From Glycine soja (taxonomy: Eukaryota; Streptophyta; Magnoliopsida; Fabales; Fabaceae): DNA of 64,000 nucleotides. A program made the translations under genes and the position numbers. The notes below the pieces were generated by a model that worked only from the letters and a program-made list of their open reading frames with translations, did not search any database and was not told the DNA's origin. Location: positions 31,322,120-31,386,119 of the forward strand of contig NC_041016.1 in NCBI RefSeq assembly GCF_004193775.1, written 5' to 3'. Positions 1-10,236 of the stretch are shown piece after piece (position 1 is the first letter of the stretch; every line of letters begins with the position of its first letter).

Positions 1-1
1 G

Positions 2-150
2 AAGCGTAAGATGCAAAGTCTAATTGATGCAGACTGGTTGAAATTTGAGGAGAATCGCTTGTGAATCCTAACATTGACAAGTGACACCACACATGGGGCA
101 ATTTTGAAAGCTGTTGTTAGATGTCTCTAATGACTCATCAGGATTTTCAA
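2..150 (+). pseudogene. Ogre gag remnant (post-zinc-knuckle segment)
   Basis: Reading from base 2, the translation contains LIDADWLKFEE. It aligns with LMDAGWLTFQED of the gag-pro polyprotein of the intact Ogre at about 32881-32915, the segment just after the zinc knuckle. A TGA and then a frame change follow; in the shifted frame an NP..HTWG-like stretch parallels the NPLANHGGG segment of the intact copy. The piece is tiny and cut by the window edge, so its 5' extent is unknown. It shows that the window opens inside a decayed Ogre-type element in plus orientation. Confidence 0.6.
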
Positions 151-1350
151 GTTTATGCCATTATTGTAAACCATAGTTACAATGCTAAATAAGATGAATA
201 AATTTGACATCTTTGTCCCTCATCCTCTCGTAATTACATCTTTGCTTCCACTGGAATGTGGGTGCAAGCCTTTGGTTTGATTGTTCAAGCGACCTATGTT
301 CCTGAGTTTTTGACTTCCAAGACCGTTCAATCAGAAATTACTTGTGCTACACATTTGGTGAGGGTGCCGTAAAGCGACAAGTAAAGCAAAAAAGTTCAAA
401 AAGAAAAGGAAAAAGCATTTGATTGACTGTGTTTTCAAGTAAAATATAGACATTCATGTGACCTCATTTTATCATTCCGGAAAGTTTGTCCTTTTTAGAG
501 AGAAGTGAGTTATCAAGAATAGGAGTCATTTGACTTAATCCGTCAACTGAAAAAAATCCTTCAACTATTTCTCATCCTTGGAAAATTCATTTTGCAAGAA
601 TCAACTGCTTCTTTCATTCTTCCTTGCTACGAGGTTGTGAAAACAAAACAACGATGGTTACCTCAGAGCCCTACACTGGGGCAATAAAAGGCACCATGCA
701 TAAACCTCAAGCAAACCTAGGGGCAAATTAGAAGTTCTCGCCCAATAGGTTCCATGCTACAAGGTCATGACGAAAGACAACGATTGGTACCTCAAAGCCT
801 TACATTGGGGCAATGAGGGGCATCGTGCATGAGCCTCAAGTGAACATAGGGGCAGATAAAAAGTTCTCACTCGTCGATGTTTTTAAACAAAAAAAAGGGG
901 GGACAAAACCTTGGGATTTCAATGGATTGATTAAACATCAAACGACACCATTGTCGTCACTCCAAAATGGTCAAGGGACTAAATCAAACAGAACATACGC
1001 TCTGAGGGAGTTCCCAGAGAGATTTGCAAAAGATAGGATAAGGTTGCATGAATTATCACCTCTTTCAAAAGGACAGTCAATCTGTGTTTTCCAAAAAAAT
1101 TAAATCAAAATCAAAATCAAATAATAGGGAAAGAATGTCATGAACATTGTACAACTTTCCATTACATTGCATTGTTTCATATGAAGTCCACATTTACCAA
1201 ATTTCACGACAAAGGTTGCATGCATCTACATCCCTAAAAATCATGTTAACTGCATAGATTTCCTACATCTAATCTTTTGAATTTGGGATGATCGGCCCTC
1301 TCAATGACTCAATCTCTTGCTTTCTCATAAGGGTGGACCCTTGGGTACTA
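151..1350 (+). other. Non-coding internal part of decayed Ogre B, with a 130-bp-spaced direct repeat
   Basis: No convincing gene is seen. Two imperfect copies of a segment of about 80 bp start near 649 and 779. Both contain a 'cctcaRagccYtacaYtggggcaat' type core and 'cctcaaRYgaacMtaggggca' downstream. The phrase 'ggggcaat' recurs after the integrase end of the intact Ogre (about 38463), which fits an untranslated Ogre region, but homology to a defined part of the intact copy is not clear. The 96-codon open frame at 813 spans this repeat and has no recognisable domain. Confidence 0.4.
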
Positions 1351-1353
1351 GTA

Positions 1354-2275
1354 CCCTCACCTTCAGAGGGCTACACGCCCTCGCCTTCAGAGGGCTACAC
1401 GCTCTCTCCCTCAAAGGACTACACGTCCTCGCCTTTAGAGGGCCACATGTCCTCCCCATCAAAGGGCTACACGCCCTCGCCTTCAAAGGGCTACACGCCC
1501 TCCCCTTCAGAGGACTACACGTCCTCGCCTTCAGAGGGCTACATGCCCTCCCCTTCAGAGGACTACACGTCCTCGCCTTCAGAGGGCTACATGCCCTCGC
1601 CTTCAGAGGACTACACGCCCTCGCCTTCAGAGGGCTACAGGCCCTCGCCTTTAGAGGACTACACGTCCTCGCCATCAGAGGGTTGCACGCCCTCACCTTT
1701 AGAGGACTACACGCCCTCTCCATCGGAGGACTACACATCCTCTACTTCAGAGGGCTACATGCCCTCACCTTCAGAGGGTTGCACGCCTTCTCCTTTAGAG
1801 GACTACATGTCCTCGCCTTTAAAGGGATAAGCGTCCTCTCCTTCAGAGGGCTACACGCCCTCCCCTTCAGAGGACTACACGTCCTCGCCTTCAGAGGCTA
1901 CATGCCCTCCCCTTGAAGGGACGAAACGTCCTCTCCTTCAGAGGGCTACATGCCCTCGCCTTTGAAGGACTGCACGTCCTCGCCTTCAGAGGGCTACAAA
2001 CCCTCCCCTTCAGAGGACTACATGTCCTCGCCTTTAGAGGGCTACACGCCCTCCCCTTCAGAGGACTACACGTCCTCGCCTTCAGAGGGCTACATGCCCT
2101 CGCCTTCAGAGGACTGCATGTCCTCGCCTTCAGTGGACTACATGTCCTCGCCTTCAGTGGACTACATGTCCTCACCTTCAAAGGACTGCATGTCCTCACC
2201 TTTAGAGGACTACATGTCCTCACCTTCAAAGGGCGAAATGTCCTCGCTTTCAGAGGGCTCCACATCTGCGCCTTA
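1354..2275 (+). repeat. 24-bp minisatellite, about 37 units
   Basis: Tandem units of 24 bp alternate between a GGGCTACACGCCC and a GGACTACACGTCC core joined by a 'ctcgccttcaga' linker. Because 24 is divisible by three, several frames on both strands stay open and encode 8-residue repeats (SPSEGYTP-like on plus, ACSPLKAR-like on minus). These are repeat artefacts, not proteins. The array sits directly upstream of the ORF4 remnant, where the intact Ogre has the start of ORF4, so it probably replaced or invaded that N-terminal part. Confidence 0.93.
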
Positions 2276-2329
2276 AGAGAATTTAAGGTCTTCTGCCCTT
2301 AATGCTTAACCGAGACTTGCGCTGCCAGT

Positions 2330-3351
2330 TAAGGGGCCAGTAGTTTCCTTTTACCAGTTCCTGGGCCACCCCCTGATCCTGGAAGAGGGCCAACTGTGCG
2401 AGCACAACTAGAGGAGGAGGCTATCATGCAGCTACTATGCATACCGGGGCAAGATTTCACTCGTGCCTCTACAAAGAGACGAGTTCGGATCATGCGCACC
2501 AACATGACCACTCTTACACAGATATGGATGACATTGCTACTTAGCAACATTCTGCCGAGCGACCACAATGCCGATCAGTTGGTCTGTGCCGCATGGCATA
2601 GGTAAGTATGCACGTGGCTCAACTGATTTCTGATGTCATCCACTATTTGCAGGGATCGCGCCCACAAGACACCCAGTGGACCCAGAGGAGTCCAACAGGG
2701 CCCTGGGGTTTCCAGTTCTGGTTACGGGCCTCTGTCAGTCCTACCGGGTGCCCGTCCCCCCAGCAAGGTCACGCCATCATGACATAGGTAAGTATGCATG
2801 TGGCTAAACTGATTTTTGATGTCATCTATTATTTGCAGGGATCGCACCCACAAGACACCCAGTGGACCCGGAGAAGTCCAACAGGGCCCTGGGGTTTCCA
2901 GCTCTAGTTACGGGCCTCTGTCAGTCCTACTGGGTGCCCGTCCCTCCTAGCAAGGTCATGCCATCGTGACATAGGTAAGTATGCACATCGCTCAACTGAT
3001 TTCTGATGTCATCTATTGTTTGCAGGGATCGCGCCCACAAGATACCCAGTGGACCCGAAGAAGTCCAACAAGGTCCTGGGGTTTCCAGCTCTAATTACAA
3101 GCCTTTGTCAGTTCTACGGAGTGCTCGTCACCCCCAGCAAGGTCATCAGGCCCCCTATTAATCGGACTTTCATCGAGAAGTACTGCGCCCCAGGCAGGCG
3201 CAGGGTGAGGCATCACGGCAGCGGGCAAGAGACGCACCGCCGCCACCTCCAGAGCCCCTCAGCTCATCTACAAAGGCTGGAGCGTTTCCTACGACCCGTG
3301 GTCGACCAGCAGGCGACCAAGTTCAAAGCCAAAGGTAAGAAAAAGTACTAG
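2330..3351 (+). pseudogene. Ogre ORF4 (putative plant transposon protein, PF20167-like), broken
   Basis: The frames match ORF4 of the intact Ogre (40530-41654). 2340-2570 encodes a piece with RRVRIMRTNMTTLTQIWMTL, nearly the same as residues around 130-150 of the intact protein. 3016-3351 encodes the later TRYPVDPKKSNK...RTFIEKYC block. The N-terminal third is missing and the minisatellite lies in its place. Frames are broken near 2400 and the centre is expanded threefold (see the 186-bp repeat). The function of this family is not known; it is common in legume and other plant retroelements. It is certainly non-functional here. Confidence 0.8.
2598..3157 (+). repeat. 186-bp tandem triplication inside the ORF4 remnant
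   Basis: The sequence 'ataggtaagtatgca' recurs at 2598, 2784 and 2971. Each occurrence is followed by 'tgatgtcatc', '..tttgcagggatcgc' and a copy of the conserved VDP..SNRALGFP-encoding block. The period is 186-187 bp. Each unit carries a perfect GTAAGT donor-like site and a TTTGCAG acceptor-like site about 55 bp apart. The third unit runs on into the unique ORF4 3' part. Confidence 0.9.
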
Positions 3352-3630
3352 GTCCGTGACTGACAAGTCATCACGCGTCCAGCTCAAGATGTTAAAGAAG
3401 CGCTACTAGGAGGCAACCTAGTAACTTTTAAATCTTTGCTTGTTATTTGATCACCTTTGTTTCTCAAGTCATAGTAGGACACACCTAGTTGCTCATGATC
3501 CTAGGAATTTAAATAAAACAAGCACAAGCTCAAAAGGTAGCCATACCTAACAAAATATATGTATGTGGTTTAGGTAGCGAAAATACCTTAGATATGCATG
3601 TATGTAATTTAGGTAGCAAACAAATACCTC

Positions 3631-3684
<54 letters not shown>

Positions 3685-4980
3685 TAGGTAGCAAGATACC
3701 TTGGATATGCATGTATATAGCAAAAATACCTCACAAAACATATGTTTAGGTAGCAAAATACCTCATAAAAAAAACAAACAAGAACAAAAAATATATCTTT
3801 CGGCTGAAAAAGCCAGCACGCTTTTGAAAAGAATTAACTTCCAGCTTTTCTTTGAAAAAAAATTCACTGATCATAACCAGTTTTTGAAAAAATGTGTATG
3901 CACCTGAAGGGTGAATGTTGTGAAAATTTTCCCGAACACCCAAAATGGACTCGAATGAATGCATGAATTGATAAAATAACATGTTTTGGAAAACACTCGG
4001 TTGACTTAAATAGGGAAAATGAATCCTGAGCCCTAGTGTCACATGACCATAAAAACTTGATGCTTGAGTGTCCACATGGGTGCATGCATGACCAGTTTTG
4101 CATAAAATTTCCTAATCATTATTGTTGCACGTGTGTCATGGAAATAATGTGGGACATCCCCTTTTATCCCTGAACCGCTGGCCAAACCAACACTCTGACA
4201 TATATCGTGTCCAGCCATTCTACCAGCCTTGAGACAAAATCCCAACTCACCATAAACCTTGACCCAGGGTGAGAATGCCCATCCTCACCTTCAGAAGAAA
4301 ACAAAACAAAAAAGGGAAAGTTCCCGATCAAAGATCGGAAGAAAGCAAAAGAAGAAAATTCCCAATCAAAGATTGAGAGAAAGCAAAAAAAGAAAGAAAA
4401 TTCCCGATCAAACATCGGAAGAAAACAAAAGAAATATGCAGAAAGGTCTTTGGACCAGACAATATCTGAACGATGCAGAATTGTCACCACCAAATAAGGA
4501 AAGAAAAGAAACCACGACCTGAAGTGGTCCTCTCCCTTTGATGGCCAACCAAAATCCTGTGCACTAGCAACTTTCTCGCCCCGCACTAAACAAAATCAGA
4601 AAAGGAAAAGGCCAAAATACTCAAAGCCAAATTTCCCACCAAAAAAAGCTCATTCCCAAGAAGAAGTCCTATTGATCCATGATCACACATGTAATCTTTG
4701 ATTTGATAGGAAATGATTTGCAAAATCAAGTCATGACATATCCATGATACACTTTGAGTGATTTTCTTCTATTTTTGTTGGACCCAGTGTTTCCTCTAGA
4801 TGATCGTTTAAAAACGAAACGCTACCATCCGAAATCTCACTTATGGTTATGAGAAAATTTCATCAGCATACTCTCCTTCCCCAATAGACGCATTGTTTTC
4901 CATAAAAAATTATATGTTGCTCTGATCATTTGGGAGTTTTGTTTCTATACTAAAGCATGTTCATATTTTAGTTAAAGAAC
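3352..4980 (+). other. Ogre B 3' untranslated region, homologous to about 41655-43340 of Ogre A
   Basis: Non-coding. 3548-3770 holds repeats of a 'ttaggtagcaaaatacct' phrase; the same phrase occurs before ORF4 in the intact element (39910-40350). From about 3780 onward the sequence parallels 42010-43340 of Ogre A, including 'cctgaagggtgaatg', 'tggactcgaatgaatgcat' and a Lys/Arg-rich purine tract at 4290-4440. The small ORFs here, such as the lysine-rich frame at 4259-4522, have no domain. Confidence 0.7.
3633..3681 (+). repeat. (TA)n microsatellite
   Basis: An uninterrupted TA dinucleotide run of about 48 bp lies between two 'taggtagcaa' repeats. Confidence 0.97.
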
Positions 4981-5009
4981 ATCGAGACTATTTTAGTCTC
5001 ACACAGTTA

Positions 5010-5094
5010 GCAAGAACTACGTAGGTCTGAGTTCCTCATCGCAAATTGAGGATACGTAGGAGCAAAAGCACGGCTTTGTCGACCACCCTACCTT
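5010..5094 (+). other. Conserved Ogre hairpin motif, internal copy 1 (Ogre B)
   Basis: The motif runs from 'caagaactacgtaggtctga' to 'tgtcgacc'. CTACGTA and TACGTAG form an outer stem; TCCTCA and TGAGGA form an inner stem. The same motif lies in the LTRs of every Ogre here (see findings). A short GAGACTA/TAGTCTC hairpin at 4984-5000 precedes it. Confidence 0.85.
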
Positions 5095-5340
5095 TTGCTA
5101 CCGTGACCCAAGAGTTCGATGGCATGCGGAGACACCCGACGGTAACCCACACACACCCTTTGCTATCCAGTGACCCGAGAGTCCACTAGCATGTGGAGAC
5201 ACCTTACGATTATCCGCACCTAGTCATTCGGAGACCCCAAGTCGGATTGACAAGCAAAGACCAATGTGGCCATCTACACCCTTTTCCGGAGATGTCAGCA
5301 TCTTCCGGTATAGACTATTTTAGTCTCACACTTCTTTAGC

Positions 5341-5423
5341 AAGAACTATGTAGGTTTGAGTTCTTCATCACAAATTGAGGATACGTAGGAGCAAGAGCCT
5401 CGCTTTTGTCGACCGCCCCACAC
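5341..5423 (+). other. Conserved Ogre hairpin motif, internal copy 2 (Ogre B)
   Basis: A second, slightly mutated copy of the motif lies about 330 bp after the first, again preceded by a GACTATTTTAGTC hairpin. One side of the outer stem is damaged (CTATGTAG). The segment 5010-5340 is therefore itself half of an internal direct duplication. Confidence 0.8.
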
Positions 5424-5429
5424 TTTATG

Positions 5430-7020
5430 TCATACTGACCTGTGAAGTCAGGTGACGTCCGGAGATACACAAGTAATTTCTCCGCACAGACAATTTCTGC
5501 CAATACTAACCCGTGAAGTTAGGGGGCAGGCGGAGATACACAAGTAATTTCTCCGCACAGACAATTTCTGTCAATACTAACCCGTGAAGTTAGGGGGCAG
5601 GCAGAGATTCCCAGGTGGTTATCCATATAAACACTCTTTCGCTATCCGTAAGACTCAAAGCACGATAGCATGCAGAGACTAACGTCGTCTTCTGCACCCT
5701 TTGTCAATCGCGGCCAACGAGCCCGTTAACACGCGGAGATTTACGTCGTCTTCCGCGGTGTCTGTCATACTGACCCGTGAAGTTAGGTGACGTGCGGAGA
5801 TACACAAGTAATTCTCCGCACAGACAATGTCTGTCATATTGACCCGTGAAGTCAGGTGACGTGCGGAGATACACAAGTAATTTCTTCGCACAGACAGTTT
5901 CTGCCAATACTAATCCGTGAAGTTGGGGTGCAGGCGGAGATACACAAGTAATTTCTCCGCACAGACAATTTCTGACAATACTAACCCGTGAAGTTAGGGG
6001 GCAGACGGAGATACCCAGGTGGTTATTCGTATAAACACTCTTTCGCTATCCGTAAGACTCAAAGCACGATAGCATGCAGAGACTAATGTCGTCTTCTGCA
6101 CCCTTTGTCAATCGCAGCCAACGAGCCCGCTGACACGCGGAGATTTACGTTGTCTTCCCCGCTGTCTGTCATACTGACCCGTGAAGACAGGTGACGTGCG
6201 GAGATACACAAGTAATTTCTCTGCATAGACAATTTCTACCAATACTAACCCGTGTAGTTAGGAGGCAGGCAGAGATACATAGGTAATTCTCCGCACAGAC
6301 AATTTCTGTCAATACTAACCCGTGAAGTTAGGGGGCAGGCGGAGATACCCAAGTGGTTATCCGCATAAACATTCTTTCGCTATCCATAAGACTCAAGGCA
6401 CAATAGCGCGCAAAGACTAATATCGTCTTCTGCACTTTCTGTCGTCCTGACCCGTGAAGTCAGGTGACATGCGGGGTTACCTTATGGTTACCCGCACCTT
6501 TCGTCAACCATGGGGCAAACGATCCCGTTGACGCGCAGAGACTAACATCGTCTCCTGCACCTTCTATCGTCCTGACCTGTAAAGTTAGGTGACATGCGGG
6601 GTTACCTTATGATTACCCGCACCTTTCGTCAACCAGGGGGAAAACGAGCTCGTTGACGCGCAGAGACTAACATCGTCTCCTGCACCTTCTGTCGTCCTGA
6701 CCCGTGAAGTCAGGTGACATGCGAGGTTACCTTATGGTTGCCCGCACCTTTCGTCAACTAGGGGGCAAACGAGCCCGTTGACGCGCAGAGACTAGCATCG
6801 TCTCCTGCACCTTCTGTCGTCTTGACCCGTGAAGTCAAGTGACATGCGGGGTTACCTTATGATTACCCGCACCTTTCGCCAACCAGGGGCAAACAAGATC
6901 GTTGACGCGCAAAGACTAACATCATCTTCTGCACCTTTTGCCATCCAGGGACAGCGAGTCAGGTGGCAGGCGGAGATACCTTATGGTTATCCGCACCTTT
7001 CGCCAACCGAGGGGGATGAA
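5430..7020 (+). repeat. Ogre B 3'-UTR tandem arrays (71-bp and 125-bp units)
   Basis: From about 5430 to 6400 a unit containing 'aatactaacccgtgaagtt' recurs with a period near 71 bp (for example 5501 and 5572) and larger blocks repeat it. From about 6430 to 7000 a unit containing 'tcgtcctgacc' recurs at 6441, 6566, 6691 and 6816, an exact 125-bp period. Units share the phrase 'gatgacatgcggagac' in variant form with the 128-bp array of Ogre A, so both arrays derive from a common precursor. Tandem arrays near the 3' LTR are typical of Ogre elements. Confidence 0.9.
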
Positions 7021-7373
7021 TTCGACGGTATCAAGATGATGTTGGTCGTTCGGTTTTGATTATTTTCAAAATTTTTGCAGGTTTTACTCTCGTCGTCCGG
7101 AAACATTCAAGCCCAATAACGCGCAAGATTCTTCTCTGCTGGGCAGGGACGATCGAGTGCAATGGTGTAGGGAAGTGTCGTGGTTGTCCAACTTTGTCGC
7201 TTCCAAGAAATTGAAGTTTGTTGACGCTTCTGATGCCCTTTCTTTTCTTTTTGAATGACAAGTTCCCCTGGTGGGGATATTGACCGGCCGAATGATGTTC
7301 TACTCGAACGAAATTAGTGTCTTATCTTTACTACGCTTTTATCTCCAATAAAAGATAAGTAAAAAGGGGCAAC
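7021..7373 (+). promoter_or_regulatory. Ogre B pre-LTR region with polypurine tract
   Basis: Non-coding. The sequence 'cgaacgaaattagtgtctta' is shared with Ogre A (45220-45440) and with E (61470). It ends in the purine tract AAGTAAAAAGGGGCAAC at 7357-7373, immediately before the TGTCATACC start of the LTR. A polypurine tract primes plus-strand DNA synthesis. Confidence 0.85.
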
Positions 7374-8622
7374 TGTCATACCTTAATTTTGTCTGGGGAC
7401 CATTGTTTGATGGCCTGCAACCTTTGCTTGACCGCTTCAAGGTACTTAACACCCATTGTTAGGTAATCCGTGAAGTTTCGTGGCATGCCGGAAGTCGAAA
7501 GGGAGCATTATCGTGCAATCCGTAAAGTTCCGCAACATTCCAGAGGTCAAAAAAGGGATTATTGCATAATCCATAAGGTTTTGTGACATTTCGGAAAGAA
7601 AATAAGTGTCGTTACGTAATCCGTAAAGTTCTGTAACGTTACGGAAAAGGAATCAGCAAAAAAAGCAAAAGGGGGGTGTATTTAGTAAAAAAGGGCGTGC
7701 AAATAGCAACCAGACCCACTTGGACCTTCCAGGGGCAGAGTAATTTCATTCAGCCCTTCTGGTATTTAGGAGTCTCTTGAAATTAGTGAGAAAAATTGTT
7801 TCCATGAAGAAAATCCACGACGAAGCGCTTCCGAGACGTTTCCGTGAGCGATTTCGTGAAGATTCTTCACCGTTCTTCATCATTCTTCGTTCGTGCTTCG
7901 TCATTCTTCGGTCTTCAACCGGTAAGTTCCCGAAAATCGAATCTTTCAATTCATTCTATGTACCCTTAGTGGTCCCCACTTGTTTCGCGAGCTTTTATTT
8001 TCATTTTGTTTATTTTCCGTACCCCCCTTTTGACGTGCTTTAACCATTTATTTAAGTCATTTTCTCGCCTAATCAATAATAAAATGAATTTCCACCAATC
8101 ATTTAAGTTGTAATATCGTTTAATCACTGTTAAAACAAAATCTAACCGATCGTTCACGCCGTAACCACGTTTAAAACCAAAAGAGGCAAAATAATAATAA
8201 AATAATTAAAATATCTTTGAATAAAATAATCCAAAAAAACTCAATCGGATGCTTTTCTTTGGGATTTTTCTTAATTGAATTGACTAATAACCAAAGTGAA
8301 ACTAAGGCTAAAATCAACTCACAAATCAAGCTTTGTCCATAAAAATCACCTAAAAACCGTTTTAAGGTCCAACGCCTTAAATGATCCTCTTTGCTTTTAT
8401 TGGTTAACGTGGACTTTTGAAAGCCTAAAGCCAACATGTAACTTTGTCACTACTTTCAAAAACCAAGAGATCATTAATGGTCCAATGCCTTAAAATGTTT
8501 CTCTCCTTTCAAAAAAATGAAAAGATCGTTTAAATGGTCCAACGCCTTAAACGACTTTTTGTTTGATCGCAATATATCTTGCAAAAAAAGATAAAAACAA
8601 CTTAACCAACGTTCAGTTCTCA

Positions 8623-8696
8623 AAGAACTACGTAGGTCTGATTTCCTTATCACAATTGAGAAATACGTAGGAGCAAGGGAAACACCTTTGTCTACC
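8623..8696 (+). other. Conserved Ogre hairpin motif, LTR copy (Ogre B)
   Basis: Same motif as at 5010, placed in the U5 side of the LTR: 'aaagaactacgtaggtctga' to 'tgtctacc'. The outer stem is intact (CTACGTA/TACGTAG); the inner stem has mutations. Confidence 0.85.
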
Positions 8697-8817
8697 ACAA
8701 AAAGATAAAAAATACAAAAGGTATAAAAAGGCATAAAAACGTAAAAGGGAAAATAGAACAAATTGAAGTCATATTTGCACACTTGATTAAAGGTTGTCGT
8801 CCCTTATGACGGACGCG

Positions 8818-10032
8818 TAGGGGTGGGTAAGCATGCCAGCCCGCCCCGCGTAAGGTCCGCCTGCATATGCCCGCATTGGTAGCGGACTGGGCTAATCCGC
8901 CCCGCTCCTTACACGAACCAAATAAATTGGTCCGCCCCCGCCCCGCGGACCCCTCGGGTCAAACAGGCCAGTCCGCGGGCCTAGTTTTAAAAGAATTTTA
9001 ATTTTAATAAAAATATAATACAAGCAAATTAAGTTTAATAAAAATTTAAATAAAATCTCAATAATTAGTCAATTACATCAATAAAATAAATAATGTCTTA
9101 ACAAAAGAAAATCCAAGCAATAAATCTAAAATATGAAATTTAAACATCTCCAACAACAAATAATTCCATATTTGAAGTAGCTTGAGCCTTCTCCATCTCC
9201 ATATCTTCATCTTCTTTTCCTAAAACTCGAAATAATAATAAATATTAGAATAAAGTCAAGTTAAGTGATTAAAAGACAATAATTATTACATATTATTTAC
9301 CCTGCATATCAAATACTAGTAACCAATTTTTAGTATATATCAAGGCTAGTACGTTGTCAACAAGAAGCCTAGTTCGATATTTGTTAAGCACACGTGAGGA
9401 GAAAAAATGTTCTTAGCTTGCTACAACTGCTAAATATGATATGAGCTATTTTTTATAATAAAAATATATTGAAATATCTTTAAAAATATTTATTCAACAA
9501 TTATTTTTTACTTAAATGATAAGAATTGATATTTTTATTATTTATGACTTTCGAATATGAAAATGATAGATTTAAAGAGAAAAAGATCGAGAAAATATCA
9601 AAAAAGACTATTTTTAGCAGGTTATCACTTATCTTTTTTATCTTAATCTTTTATTTTTGTTATCTTTTATTTTTCTTATCTTATCCTATTTTATCTTTAT
9701 CATCTTTTAATTTAAACCTTTTATTTTTATCTTTATATCTTTATCTTATCTAATATATTTCTTTATCAGTTATTTTAAAAGAAAAGTTTAAAGTGAAAAA
9801 GAGAAAATCAAACCTAATATAATTCGGTCAGGATCACACAAATTAAACCTAATGTAGGCTGCGGGCAACCTACGGACCCCGCGGGCCAAACTCGTATAGT
9901 CCGCGGGTTAAGCGGGGTGGGCCCAAAAATATGACATAACCATGGACCATTTAAAAAAATTGGTTCGTAACCCGCGTGGACCGCGGGCCCCACAGGTCAG
10001 TCCATGGACCTAGGCCCGTTTACCCACCCTTA
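8818..10032 (-). mobile_element. Deleted hAT DNA transposon with 8-bp TSD
   Basis: Terminal inverted repeats: TAGGGGTGGGTAA at 8818 and, on the minus strand, TAAGGGTGGGTAA at the right end, fitting the hAT TAGGG-type terminus. Flanking 8-bp duplications are CGGACGCG (8810-8817) and CGGATGCG (10033-10040), with one mismatch. Removing the insert restores the LTR. About 170 bp at each end is very GC-rich with repeated CCGCGG/GCCCGC words (likely transposase-binding subterminal repeats), while the centre is AT-rich. A transposase C-terminal remnant lies inside on the minus strand, so this is a deletion derivative of an autonomous element rather than a minimal MITE. Confidence 0.92.
9302..9430 (-). 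pseudogene. hAT transposase dimerisation-domain remnant
   Basis: On the minus strand from about 9430 downward, a frame with one internal stop reads EHFFSSRVLNKYRTRLL followed by a VLALIYTKNWL-type end. This matches the hATC signature: Glu, then FS..RVL, then R..L, then ALI...NWL. The piece ends near a GT-like splice donor at about 9301, and a short acidic segment (EDEDMEMEK) follows on the minus strand near 9200, like a last exon. The catalytic N-terminal part is absent. Confidence 0.8.
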
Positions 10033-10236
10033 CGGATGCGTGGGGTGCTAATACCTTCCCCGTGCGTAAATACAACTCCCGAACCTTTCACACTTAAAGT
10101 TCGTAGACCACACCTTTTCCGGTTTTTCCGACGTTTTCCTCGAATAAACGTTGGTGGTGACTCCGTGTATTTTCCTTTCTTGGAAGACGCACCCGCGAGC
10201 CCCGTGTCGCCCTTCCGCCGAAGGGTAGGTTGCGAC

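Larger units (their letters stand above)
7374..10236 (+). repeat. 3' LTR of Ogre B, interrupted by a hAT element
   Basis: The LTR starts TGTCATACCTTAATTTTGTC and ends GGGTAGGTTGCGACA. Without the hAT insertion and its target duplication it is about 1.64 kb, equal to the LTRs of Ogre A. Compared with Ogre A, about 120 bp around the TATA box is missing near 7720-7760 ('cagagtaatttcattcagccc'), so this LTR has lost its core promoter. A splice-donor-like 'ccggtaagtt' remains near 7919. It abuts a gypsy RNase H remnant at 10237, where GATAG would be the right-hand target duplication. The matching left copy would lie outside the window. Confidence 0.92.

Noticed and set aside
1288..2302. Long overlapping frames on both strands in the 24-bp repeat
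   Set aside because: The unit length is a multiple of three, so frames stay open automatically; there is no domain and no start context.
3547..3756. Frame rich in Ile/Tyr over the TA repeat
   Set aside because: It is a translation of a (TA)n microsatellite.
4164..4586. 140-codon minus frame rich in Phe and its lysine-rich plus counterpart
   Set aside because: It comes from purine-rich 3'-UTR sequence that is repeated, without frame conservation, at 42480-42850.
7777..8043. 88-codon frame in the Ogre B LTR
   Set aside because: It lies in the LTR leader/U5, overlaps a splice-donor-like site, and is not conserved in frame in the LTRs of Ogre A.
8818..10032. Mutator-like or MITE identity for the LTR insert
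   Set aside because: The 8-bp duplication, TAGGG-type ends and a hATC remnant fit hAT; the length and transposase tail argue against a simple MITE.
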